Source: Bacillota bacterium (lineage in GTDB: Bacteria; Bacillota; Clostridia; Clostridiales; Clostridiaceae). Taken from it: a DNA stretch of 20,382 nt. Numbering within the stretch: position 1 is the stretch's first letter; each line of letters starts with the position of its first letter. Below the pieces are notes generated by a model. The model did no database searches. It was not told the DNA's origin and worked only from the letters and a program-made list of their open reading frames with translations. The stretch spans positions 1 through 20,382 of the forward strand of contig JAEZKY010000334.1 in the NCBI GenBank assembly GCA_023435985.1. The letters are read 5' to 3'. This document shows positions 1 to 6,914 of the stretch, piece by piece. The translations under genes and the position numbers were made by a program.

Positions 1-1
1 T

Positions 2-1039
2 AATTTATTTGGTACTAATGTGGCTGATTTTAGAGCAGGGGATAATAAGGGGAAATTTACAGTAAAGACTCGTAATGGAGATATACGGATTTGGAATTTT
101 TATTTGGCATGTATAGGAGAATTTCAGAATAGATATAAATTGTTTATAATGATTGCCATAGATATAACCGAAAGAACACATATGGATGAGCTTCAGAAAA
201 GTGTTGAAGAAGAAAGACAAAAAATATATGAGCTTAAAGAATATGATAAAATCAGAACAGAATTCTTCTCTAATATATCTCACGAATTCAGAACTCCAAT
301 TAATGTAATTTTCTCTGCATTACAAATGTTTGAACTCAATTTAAAAGACTATGAATTAAAAAGTAAAAATATGAATAAAACCAAATATATTAAGATAATG
401 AAACAAAACTGCTATCGAATTTTAAGGCTTATAAACAATATAATAGATATAACTAAAATAGATTCTGGATATTTTGATATTAGTAAACATAATGTTAATA
501 TAGTTAGTCTTGTAGAAAATATAACTTTATCTGTTGCAGATTACATTGAAAATAAAGGAATATCACTTATTTTTGATACAGATACAGAAGAGAAGGTAAT
601 TGCTTGCGATTCTGAAAAAATGGAAAGGGTCATTTTGAATTTATTATCCAATGCGGTAAAATTCACTTCTACTGGTGGTGAAATTACAGTTAAGCTTAAA
701 GATTGTTCTAAATACGTGTGTATTAAGATAAAGGATACTGGGAGAGGTATTCCAAAGAAAAAATTAGATTCTATATTTGAACGGTTTGTGCAAGTAGATA
801 AATCTCTTACAAGGGATCATGAAGGAAGTGGAATAGGACTTTCACTGGTGAAATCATTAGTAGAATTGCATGGAGGAACTATTTCAGTAGAAAGTGATGT
901 AAAACAAGGGACTGAATTTAGTATAAATATTCCGTGTGAATTAATCGGAGAATCTGAGAAAGAATCTTTATTTAATGACTCAATAAATAAAAACCATATT
1001 GAAAAAATTAATATAGAATTTTCAGATATATATAATTAG
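2..1039 (+). CDS. PAS-domain sensor histidine kinase, 5' end outside window
   Basis: This is a membrane-associated or cytosolic sensor kinase that would autophosphorylate on histidine and pass the phosphate to a response regulator not present here. The reading frame is open to the left edge, so the start lies outside; a GTG at 20 is internal. Numbering from that GTG, residues 1-55 look like the end of a PAS domain closing with IAIDITERT, followed by a short coiled linker. The HisKA H-box is SNISHEFRTPIN (phospho-acceptor His near 88). The HATPase has an N-box NLLSNAVKFT (about 207-216), G1 DTGRGIP (239-245), F-box FERF and G2 GSGIGLSLV (269-277). All ATP-binding motifs are intact, so it should be active. 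No receiver domain follows. The ligand sensed is unknown because the N-terminus is missing. Confidence 0.93.
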   Translation, partial: NLFGTNVADFRAGDNKGKFTVKTRNGDIRIWNFYLACIGEFQNRYKLFIMIAIDITERTHMDELQKSVEEERQKIYELKEYDKIRTEFFSNISHEFRTPINVIFSALQMFELNLKDYELKSKNMNKTKYIKIMKQNCYRILRLINNIIDITKIDSGYFDISKHNVNIVSLVENITLSVADYIENKGISLIFDTDTEEKVIACDSEKMERVILNLLSNAVKFTSTGGEITVKLKDCSKYVCIKIKDTGRGIPKKKLDSIFERFVQVDKSLTRDHEGSGIGLSLVKSLVELHGGTISVESDVKQGTEFSINIPCELIGESEKESLFNDSINKNHIEKINIEFSDIYN

Positions 1040-1195
1040 GCATATCTATCTGAAAATGGTTAAGTTAAATATAGTGAAAATTAAAAGTTAATATAATAAA
1101 GTAAAAACCAATTATACTTGTATTTTTTAAGAGTTTTAAGGAATTGTTGAATATACACTAAATATTTGATATCATGTTAATATGTTTAATAGCTA

Positions 1196-1250
1196 GAGAT
1201 AATGAGGTCTCAAAGATTTATAAAGGCCTTATTATCTCATTTTGATTTTT
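1196..1250 (+). terminator. Hairpin followed by T-rich tract
   Basis: A 14-bp stem pairs 1196-1209 (GAGATAATGAGGTC) with 1225-1238 (GGCCTTATTATCTC), with two G-U wobbles and a 15-nt loop. The sequence ATTTTGATTTTT follows. It lies about 155 nt after the histidine kinase stop, so it could end that transcript or be part of a separate RNA from this gap. Confidence 0.6.
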
Positions 1251-1431
1251 AATTGTACTAAGCCCCCAAAAGGGTTATTTCAGGATGTGAAGACGGCTTT
1301 GCCATTGCTATCTTAAGCATCTATGTAATGTAGTTTCCACATTTTAATGCTATATTATTTTGAAATAGTGCCTTTTAATAATATATTAACCTCTGTATTT
1401 AAATAGCTTCAACAAAATACAGAGGTTTTTT
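1251..1431 (+). ncRNA. Candidate structured RNA of unknown class ending in a terminator
   Basis: This segment sits between two terminator-like hairpins and has no convincing ORF. Small local helices can be drawn: AGCCC/GGGTT at 1260-1276, GGC-TTT-GCC near 1295-1303, and a two-part stem with AATGT/ACATT inside GCAT/ATGC at about 1317-1350. It is also somewhat richer in G+C than the surrounding gap. I compared it by eye with c-di-GMP, T-box, purine, FMN, preQ1 and 6S hallmarks and recognise none. It may be a real small RNA, a leader relic of a lost gene, or decayed coding sequence. Confidence 0.3.
1390..1431 (+). terminator. Strong rho-independent terminator
   Basis: A perfect 11-bp stem pairs CCTCTGTATTT (1390-1400) with AAATACAGAGG (1415-1425), and six T residues follow directly. 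No ORF ends nearby, so whatever is transcribed into it comes from the ORF-free segment upstream. Confidence 0.8.
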
Positions 1432-1443
1432 CATGGGCTTTAA

Positions 1444-1656
1444 ATTCATGTTTTAGGAACAAGTATTTATGTTATTGAATTAAAAAATAATGACAAAATT
1501 TTTTCTGTTTCGACTGAAAATTCTAGGAATTCTAAGCTGGTCAAAACTGGTGATTGTGTAGATATTAAATTTATTAAGGCTGAAGATAGTAAGTTTATTA
1601 TAATAAATTCTTTTAATGATCTATCCTTTAAAAATCTAGAAAATCAAGAAAAATAG
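1444..1656 (+). pseudogene. Tail fragment resembling a TOBE domain of an ABC-transporter ATPase
   Basis: One frame is open from 1444 to the TAG at 1654-1656 and encodes about 70 residues. It begins IHVLGTSIYVIELKNNDKIF and goes on through a KLVKTGDCVDIKF segment. That pattern (beta-rich, LG-x-S, KxGDxVxIKF) is like the C-terminal TOBE domain of PotA/FbpC-type importer ATPases. No ATG, GTG or TTG with a ribosome binding site serves this frame. It starts just after the terminator at 1390-1431, and no ATPase core is found upstream. I read it as the 3' remnant of a deleted gene. The family assignment is from pattern recognition only and could be wrong. Confidence 0.4.
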
Positions 1657-1669
1657 CGAAAGATTTGTA

Positions 1670-1698
1670 TTGTGTTTTAAAAGTGTGTGTGTTATACT
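1670..1698 (+). promoter_or_regulatory. Promoter of the zinc-ribbon gene
   Basis: TTGTGT (1670-1675), a 17-nt spacer and TATACT (1693-1698) make a good vegetative promoter. It implies a leader of about 100 nt before the ATG at 1807. That leader holds two small hairpins, TTCC-GCAA-GGAA and TCTC-CTTAT-GAGA. Confidence 0.65.
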
Positions 1699-1806
1699 TA
1701 AAGAGTTCCGCAAGGAATAAAATATATAAAAGATTTAATTATATTAAAATTTCTCCTTATGAGAAAATATTAGTTAACTAAGTCTTTAAATTTGGAGGAA
1801 TTGAAA

Positions 1807-1962
1807 ATGGAAGATAAAACATTAGTATGTAAAGATTGTGGAAAAGAATTCATATTCACAGTTGGAGAACAAGAATTCTACAAAGAAAAAGGTTTTGAAA
1901 ATGAACCAGTAAGATGCCCTGATTGTAGAAGAGCTAGAAAGCAACAAAACAACAGAAGATAG
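1807..1962 (+). CDS. Small zinc-ribbon protein, 51 aa
   Basis: The protein has two CxxC pairs, CKDC at residues 8-11 and CPDC at 37-40. They are spaced as in the probable zinc-ribbon (zf-trcl) family of very small Firmicute proteins. They should bind one structural zinc ion. The tail RRARKQQNNRR is strongly basic, which would suit nucleic-acid or ribosome contact, although no function is established. The ATG at 1807 follows TTTGGAGGAATTG, an ideal ribosome binding site. The gene has its own promoter about 110 nt upstream and its own terminator, so it is a single-gene unit. Confidence 0.85.
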   Translation: MEDKTLVCKDCGKEFIFTVGEQEFYKEKGFENEPVRCPDCRRARKQQNNRR

Positions 1963-1978
1963 TTTCTGTTTAAAAGTT

Positions 1979-2013
1979 AAAAGCCATAAGAGTTTACTCT
2001 TATGGCTTTTTTT
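1979..2013 (+). terminator. Terminator of the zinc-ribbon gene
   Basis: The stem is AAAAGCCATAAGAG (1979-1992) and CTCTTATGGCTTTT (1997-2010) with a TTTA loop. It runs into a T tract and lies 17 nt after the stop codon. Confidence 0.9.
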
Positions 2014-2112
2014 CAATTTATATAATTATTTTCAAATTTTTCTCTTTTGACGGAAAATCTTTTTCTACTGCGACTTTGAATCATATTTTCCTAAGTTACA
2101 AGGATTAATAAT

Positions 2113-2157
2113 AAAAAAACTTAAGCTGCCTAATAATATAATTAGGACAGCTTAAGT
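2113..2157 (-). terminator. Terminator of the CarD-like gene (minus strand)
   Basis: CTTAAGCTG (2120-2128) pairs with CAGCTTAAG (2148-2156), and CCTAAT pairs with ATTAGG inside it, with one bulged base. Seven A residues at 2113-2119 read as a U tract on the minus strand. A second perfect 9-bp hairpin (AGAACTGAA 2162-2170, TTCAGTTCT 2177-2185) lies between this terminator and the stop codon. Confidence 0.8.
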
Positions 2158-2200
2158 CAGCAGAACTGAAGTTAATTTCAGTTCTCAATAAAAAACATAA

Positions 2201-2680
2201 TTAATTGAAATTCAGCTTAAGAAAGTCTGTAGCCTCAATTTGAGTAATATTTTTAATTTGAGAAACTTCTTCAACTAAAAATTTATGAGCAGTATTATAT
2301 AGCTGTTTTTCGCTAGTGTTTAATGTTTTCTCTTTATTCATAAGTATCAAGTCATAGACCACTTCAGCACTATCTTTAAGTGAACCTGTTTTAACTTTAT
2401 CCATATTGATTTTATATCTCTCTTTTGTGGATATATCTTTTAATTTATCATTGTCATTAGTAAGATTAAACAATACATTCTCTAAGGTAGAATTATCACT
2501 AATTTTACGCAAATTTGAATTTGATATTTTATCAGTAGGAATCATTATTTCAAGATTGTTTGATAGAATTTTAACTATTATGTACTCTTTACTCTTACCA
2601 GAAAAAATTTTATCTTCTATTCTCTCAATTATACCTATACCTTGCATTGGATAGATAACTTTTTCTCCAATTGAAAACAA
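2201..2680 (-). CDS. CarD-family transcriptional regulator, 159 aa
   Basis: The N-terminus MFSIGEKVIYPMQGIGIIER is the typical CarD/TRCF RNA-polymerase-interacting Tudor-like fold. This domain binds the beta subunit and modulates open-complex formation. Residues from about 60 to 159 form a mostly helical C-terminal part, as in CarD/CdnL proteins that also touch upstream promoter DNA. Length matches the family (about 160 aa). The start is a TTG at 2680-2678, placed 7 nt after AAGGAGGTA; no ATG fits better. It has a consensus promoter and its own terminator, so it is monocistronic. Function in clostridia is inferred from the family. Confidence 0.88.
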   Translation of the reverse strand: MFSIGEKVIYPMQGIGIIERIEDKIFSGKSKEYIIVKILSNNLEIMIPTDKISNSNLRKISDNSTLENVLFNLTNDNDKLKDISTKERYKINMDKVKTGSLKDSAEVVYDLILMNKEKTLNTSEKQLYNTAHKFLVEEVSQIKNITQIEATDFLKLNFN

Positions 2681-2712
2681 AATATCTACCTCCTTTACTT
2701 TATAATACTTAG

Positions 2713-2741
2713 ATTATATCATACAAATGTATTAAAGTCAA
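2713..2741 (-). promoter_or_regulatory. Promoter of the CarD-like gene
   Basis: Read on the minus strand, TTGACT (complement of 2736-2741), a 17-nt spacer and TATAAT (complement of 2713-2718) form a near-consensus promoter about 35 nt ahead of the TTG start. Confidence 0.85.
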
Positions 2742-2954
2742 AATTTTAATATAGCATATAAGATTGTACATGTCAATAAGCCTCTGTAAAATTAATGCAA
2801 ATTATTATTAGATATGCATCAAAATAAATACCAAGAGAAAATTTACAGTGAAAAATAGACATATTTTGAATTGATATGATAAAGAAATCAAGAATAATTA
2901 AAAGAACTTTAAAAAAAATGAAAGAAAACAGAAATATTTAAATTATATAAGAGC
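2742..2954. other. AT-rich spacer between divergent genes
   Basis: Apart from the two outward-facing promoters at its ends I see no ORF, strong hairpin or repeat here. Confidence 0.6.
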
Positions 2955-2983
2955 TTGATAATAAACAATATGTGATGTAAAAT
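2955..2983 (+). promoter_or_regulatory. Promoter of the two-TM protein gene
   Basis: TTGATA (2955-2960), a 17-nt spacer and TAAAAT (2978-2983) stand about 35 nt before the start codon. This implies a very short leader. Confidence 0.65.
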
Positions 2984-3018
2984 TAAGGAAATAATTACAA
3001 TAAGAGGAGGTGGCGTAT

Positions 3019-3825
3019 ATGATGAGACAGAAAAACAGATTTACTAAAAGTGATAGAAAGATAAATCAAAAAAATAAGGAATTAATGATAGATAAAATCT
3101 TTTCTTATAATCCTATGTTGATCGAAGGTATCGAGGTATACAAGGATGCAAGTAGAAATTTTATATTTTTAATATTCCTGGGAGTATTATTAATAAATTT
3201 TCCATTAATTTCAGTGCCTTGCTGTATGTTATCTATGTTCTTTGTTATAAAAATGCTGCAATTTATAAGATATAAAAGTATAAGTAATATAGTAAAAAAA
3301 TTAGCGAAGGATTTATCTTATAAAGGAATATATGATAAAGATAAAGCTATGGATATGCTTGATGATTTTAAAAATAAATATGGACAAGATGTTTTTGAAT
3401 ATGAAGAGTTAGTAAACATGATAAATAAATATGAAGCGCTAGTAACTAAGATTGAAGAGGTTTTACGAAATATAAATATTAAAGAAAAAAAATCTCTTTA
3501 TAATGAAAAAAATACTGTCAATAATGGAGAACTATCAATTTGGGAAAATAACTTAAGTTATAGAGATATTCAAGGAAAACAATTTAAAAGAAGAAAAATT
3601 AGCACTTATGAGGAAGGGTTTGATGAAAAATTATCTGTTCTTTATAAAAATAATTATGGAGAGATAAAAAGAGTTAATAAAGCCATAGAATTTTTTGAAG
3701 TAGAGAATACTGAATCTTACAGTAGAGAAAATGCAGTTGTATTAAAGAATGTAAATAAAGAAAATAAAAATTTGACAGTATATTTATATAAGAAATCTTC
3801 AGACTTGCAAAAAAATGTATTGTGA
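3019..3825 (+). CDS. Unknown membrane protein with two TM segments, 268 aa
   Basis: I do not recognise the family. From the ATG at 3019, residues 1-45 are basic and charged. Residues about 47-83 form a long hydrophobic stretch broken by prolines (INFPLISVPCC), best read as a hairpin of two membrane helices. The remaining 185 residues are charged, mostly helical and Lys/Asn/Glu-rich, probably cytoplasmic. A GTG at 3010 is in frame but lies inside the AGAGGAGG ribosome binding site, so the ATG at 3019 (or the next at 3022) is the better start. It has its own promoter, and a long hairpin terminator follows, so it is a single-gene unit. No cysteine, metal or nucleotide motif stands out. Confidence 0.75.
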   Translation: MMRQKNRFTKSDRKINQKNKELMIDKIFSYNPMLIEGIEVYKDASRNFIFLIFLGVLLINFPLISVPCCMLSMFFVIKMLQFIRYKSISNIVKKLAKDLSYKGIYDKDKAMDMLDDFKNKYGQDVFEYEELVNMINKYEALVTKIEEVLRNINIKEKKSLYNEKNTVNNGELSIWENNLSYRDIQGKQFKRRKISTYEEGFDEKLSVLYKNNYGEIKRVNKAIEFFEVENTESYSRENAVVLKNVNKENKNLTVYLYKKSSDLQKNVL

Positions 3826-3853
3826 TTATGAAAATTTAAAATGATTACATTAA

Positions 3854-3913
3854 AACTTCTATGTAGTTTAATATTATAAGAGATATTAAATTATATAGGA
3901 GTTGTCTTTTTTT
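3854..3913 (+). terminator. Long-stem terminator
   Basis: A 21-bp stem pairs 3854-3874 with 3883-3903, with only G-U wobbles, an 8-nt loop and then GTC followed by a T run. It separates the two-TM protein gene from udk. Confidence 0.85.
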
Positions 3914-3981
3914 ATGTTTTATAATAAAATTTAATAGGTATTAGACAAGAAGTTATATATTAAGTTATTTTGGAGGAAAAT

Positions 3982-4602
3982 ATGCAAGACATAATGATAA
4001 TTGGTATAGCTGGAGGGAGTGGGTCAGGAAAAACTACTTTGGCACAAAACATAAAGGAAGTTTTTAATGAGGAAGTTGTAATTCTTTGTCATGACTATTA
4101 CTATAAAGCAAACGAAGGAATTCCTTTTGAGGAAAGAAAAAAGCTTAATTATGATCATCCAGATTCTTTCGATACAGATCTTCTAATAGAGCAGCTAAAA
4201 GAATTAAAGGAAGGAAGAACAATACATCATCCAGTATATTCATTTGTTGAACATACACGATTAAATCAAACTATTGAAGTGAAACCAGCCAAAGTTATTA
4301 TAATTGAAGGAATATTAATATTTGAAAATAAAGAACTTTGTGATTTAATGGATATTAAAGTATTTGTAGATACTGATGGAGATGTACGAATAATAAGAAG
4401 GTTGTTAAGGGATGTTAAAGAAAGAGGAAGAGATTTAGATTCAGTAATAAATCAATATTTAAGTACGGTAAAACCTATGCATGAAGAATTCGTAGATCCT
4501 AGCAAGAAAAGGGCAGACATTATAATTCCAGAAGGTGGAGAAAATACTGTCGCATTAAGCATGCTTCTAGAAAGAATAAAAAATTTTATAAATGGGGATT
4601 AG
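3982..4602 (+). CDS. udk: Uridine kinase, 206 aa
   Basis: This enzyme phosphorylates uridine and cytidine to UMP and CMP in pyrimidine salvage. The P-loop is GIAGGSGSGKTT (residues 8-19). HDYYYK (about 37-42) carries the catalytic Asp and substrate-binding tyrosines. NYDHPDSFDTDLL and the HPVYSF segment are nucleoside-site signatures of the family, and IIIEGILIF is the Walker-B-like strand. RRLLRDVKERGRD is the lid. Length is typical (about 205-215). A TTG at 3970 is in frame, but it overlaps the ribosome binding site GGAGG at 3972-3976, so the ATG at 3982 is the start. Terminators on both sides make it a separate unit. No riboswitch or attenuator is obvious. Confidence 0.95.
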   Translation: MQDIMIIGIAGGSGSGKTTLAQNIKEVFNEEVVILCHDYYYKANEGIPFEERKKLNYDHPDSFDTDLLIEQLKELKEGRTIHHPVYSFVEHTRLNQTIEVKPAKVIIIEGILIFENKELCDLMDIKVFVDTDGDVRIIRRLLRDVKERGRDLDSVINQYLSTVKPMHEEFVDPSKKRADIIIPEGGENTVALSMLLERIKNFINGD

Positions 4603-4626
4603 GTACATATAGATGATAAAATAAGA

Positions 4627-4678
4627 AGTTGTGTTCATTTGATATTTCAATAAGAGATGAGCATAACTCTATTTTTTA
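4627..4678 (+). terminator. Likely terminator of udk
   Basis: AGTTGTGTTCAT (4627-4638) pairs with ATGAGCATAACT (4657-4668) through G-U wobbles, and CTATTTTTT follows. The loop contains a further TTGA/TCAA pairing. Confidence 0.65.
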
Positions 4679-4774
4679 AATCAGTAGAATTTTTACAAGT
4701 ATTATTTAAAATTAATGTAAATGCTTTAGGTTAATTAAAGAATGTAAGCTGCTTATCTATATACAAAATAGTAT

Positions 4775-4803
4775 TTGACACAAAACTAAAACTATGGAAT
4801 AAT
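4775..4803 (+). promoter_or_regulatory. Promoter upstream of pepT
   Basis: A perfect TTGACA (4775-4780), a 17-nt spacer and AATAAT (4798-4803) lie about 250 nt ahead of pepT. The long leader contains an unusual GC-rich patch with eight consecutive T residues (4918-4950), so part of the transcription may stop before the gene. Confidence 0.65.
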
Positions 4804-5056
4804 ATGCATGTATATTAAAATATTATTTAACCTTGAATTTCATGTATAGTTTGTATTTTATATTATACGAAAGTATGCTGAATATAAAAAATATATTTGT
4901 ATTTCTATGTAAGTTAAAGCCGTGGCTTAGGTGTCGCGTTTTTTTTGCGCTATTTTGATAATTAGAATCAAGTATGATTAGTAGACTTTATGGATATAAA
5001 ATATATGATGAAAATAAAACAAATAGATAAACTACTAATTTTAGGAGGAGAATATT
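4804..5056 (+). other. Long pepT leader with a GC-rich patch
   Basis: No ORF is seen. The patch at 4918-4950 has AAGCCGTGGCTT, a tight palindrome, then GTCGCG and T8. Its base composition is far from that of the surrounding AT-rich DNA. A weak terminator or attenuator is possible, but the pairing is short. Confidence 0.35.
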
Positions 5057-6274
5057 ATGAAGGCTTACGAACGTTTATTAAAATATGTAAAGGTATATAC
5101 AACATCGGATGAAAGTTCCGAGACGCATCCAACAACAAAAAGGCAATTTGATTTAGCTAATATGCTAGTTGAAGAAATGAAAGATATTGGTCTTGAAGAA
5201 TGCAGAGTTGATGAGCATAGCTATGTGTATGGAGTAATTCCTGCAACAAAAGGTTATGAGAATAAACCGAGTATAGGATTAATTGCTCATTTAGATACTG
5301 CACCAGCAGCTTGTGGAGAAAATGTAAAACCACAAATAATTGAAAATTATGATGGTAATGATATTATTTTAAAAGGAAACAATAGTATATTATCACCTGA
5401 AAAGTTTCCTCATTTAAAAAGTTTAAAAGGAAGAACTTTAATTACAACAGATGGAACCACACTTTTGGGTGCTGACGATAAAGCAGGTATTGCGGAAATA
5501 CTAACAGCTTGTGAGACTATTATAAAAGAAAATATTCCTCATGGGAAAATATGTGTTGGATTTACTCCGGATGAAGAAGTAGGTCTTGGAGCTCATTTAT
5601 TTGATGTGAAAAACTTTGGTGCAGATTTTGCTTATACAATTGATGGTGGAATAGAAGGTGAAATTTCTTATGAAAACTTCAATGCAGCAGCAGCGACAGT
5701 AAACATTCATGGAGTATCAGTTCATCCGGGTTCTGCAAAAAATACAATGATAAATGCAACAAATGTTGGGATTGAATTTAATTCGATGTTACCTGCATGT
5801 GAAAGACCAGAACATACAGAAGGATACGAAGGCTTTTATTATTTAGAAAGCTTTAATGGAAGTACAGACCATGCAACTTTAAAATATATCTTAAGGGATC
5901 ATAATAGTGAAAAATTCGAAAATAAAAAATCTACTATGTTATTGGTAGAAAAATTATTAAACGAGAAATATGGTGAAGGAACAGTAAAAGTAAATTTAAA
6001 AGATCAATATAAAAATATGCTTGAAAATATAAAACCTTGTATGCATTTAATCGATAATGCAACGGATGCAATGAAAGCTTTAAATGTTACACCATTAATA
6101 GAACCAATTCGTGGTGGTACTGATGGTGCAACATTAAGTTATATGGAATTGCCTTGTCCAAATCTTGGAACAGGAGGATTTGCGTATCATGGGGAATTTG
6201 AACATATAACAGTTGAAGGTATGGATATTTGTACACGAATTATAATTGAGATTTTAAAGAGATATGCAAAATAA
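5057..6274 (+). CDS. pepT: Peptidase T (tripeptide aminopeptidase), 405 aa
   Basis: This cytosolic M20B metallopeptidase removes the N-terminal residue of tripeptides. The two-zinc site is complete: HLD (His78, Asp80), bridging Asp140 in GADDKAG, catalytic PDEE (Glu173, Glu174), Asp196 in YTIDGG, and His378 in AYHGEFEH. The lid/dimer domain carries His223 in SVHPGSAKN. IRGGTDGA (351-358) is the conserved glycine-rich loop near the C-terminus. Length is near that of other PepT proteins (about 405-410). The ATG at 5057 follows TTAGGAGGAGAATATT. No transporter or other peptidase lies next to it. The promoter is far upstream and the terminator directly downstream, so it is transcribed alone. Confidence 0.96.
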   Translation: MKAYERLLKYVKVYTTSDESSETHPTTKRQFDLANMLVEEMKDIGLEECRVDEHSYVYGVIPATKGYENKPSIGLIAHLDTAPAACGENVKPQIIENYDGNDIILKGNNSILSPEKFPHLKSLKGRTLITTDGTTLLGADDKAGIAEILTACETIIKENIPHGKICVGFTPDEEVGLGAHLFDVKNFGADFAYTIDGGIEGEISYENFNAAAATVNIHGVSVHPGSAKNTMINATNVGIEFNSMLPACERPEHTEGYEGFYYLESFNGSTDHATLKYILRDHNSEKFENKKSTMLLVEKLLNEKYGEGTVKVNLKDQYKNMLENIKPCMHLIDNATDAMKALNVTPLIEPIRGGTDGATLSYMELPCPNLGTGGFAYHGEFEHITVEGMDICTRIIIEILKRYAK

Positions 6275-6302
6275 TAGTAAATAGTAAATTAAAATAACAT
6301 TA

Positions 6303-6357
6303 TCTAAAGGTTAAGCCGCATTATTCAAAAGAATTGAATTTGCGGCTTAATTTTTAG
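6303..6357 (+). terminator. Terminator of pepT
   Basis: TTAAGCCGCA (6311-6320) pairs with TGCGGCTTAA (6341-6350) and a T5 tract follows. An inner TTCAA/TTGAA helix and an outer ATCTAAA/TTTAGAT pairing extend the structure. Confidence 0.9.
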
Positions 6358-6425
6358 ATTTTATAAGATCTTTGATGTAAGTTGTATTGAGGGTAAGGTT
6401 TACTTCATAAGATAGGAAGTATGAT

Positions 6426-6617
6426 TTATGAATTTTTTTGCTTGTTTCTTAGGTAGTTTTTGTGTATAGCATCTAAGAAAAAACTTGTGATTTTATCATC
6501 AATTATATCGCTGAAGTTGGAAGAAGACTTTGTTTGAGGGGCAGCAATATAAGAAGTGTGTTTGTTTTCTTTAATTTTTTTTAGAGAATTAAAATTTAAT
6601 ATTTTTGGATTAGCCAT
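6426..6617 (-). CDS. Small hypothetical protein, 63 aa
   Basis: I do not recognise this protein. It has no membrane segment, no cysteine and no clear motif. The middle is Ser/Thr-rich (TKSSSNFSD) and the end is basic (KNYLRNKQKNS). On the minus strand the ATG at 6617 follows AAAGGCGG at about 10 nt, a moderate ribosome binding site. The frame ends close to the pepT terminator region. It is convergent with pepT and divergent from the helicase. It may be a small sporulation- or stress-related clostridial protein, but nothing in the sequence proves that. Confidence 0.5.
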   Translation of the reverse strand: MANPKILNFNSLKKIKENKHTSYIAAPQTKSSSNFSDIIDDKITSFFLDAIHKNYLRNKQKNS

Positions 6618-6830
6618 GGTAATATTTCCGCCTTTCCTTATAATATAATAGCCGCTTTTATCAACTTAAAGTATATATGCATTAGTTATATCTGTGAAAA
6701 CAGCAGCAACTTATATAAAATTTAATTTAATATAGGTATTAGTTATTGTTGTTAAATTTATATTTATGATTAATTATATGAAGTAGATTTATGAAATATT
6801 ACATAATGATTTATAGTTAACATGAGGGTA

Positions 6831-6839
6831 TGGTATAAT
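6831..6839 (+). promoter_or_regulatory. Extended -10 promoter of the helicase gene
   Basis: TGGTATAAT contains a perfect -10 (6834-6839) with the extended TG motif. The -35 at 17 nt is poor (TTATAG), which is usual for extended -10 promoters. The leader is about 70 nt. Confidence 0.6.
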
Positions 6840-6914
6840 TTTCTTGTAATTATATAAAATAATAAATAGATTGTTTCTTAACTGTTAATTGGTTAAAGAG
6901 GGGAGCTTTGATAA

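Noticed and set aside
1251..1431. Known riboswitch or 6S RNA
   Set aside because: None of the conserved core sequences known to me (c-di-GMP, T-box, FMN, purine, preQ1, TPP, 6S) could be found.
2406..2654. Plus-strand ORF opposite the CarD-like gene
   Set aside because: It is a shadow of a recognised gene and has no ribosome binding site.
3010..3018. GTG start for the two-TM protein
   Set aside because: The codon overlaps the AGAGGAGG ribosome site, which is correctly spaced for the ATG at 3019.
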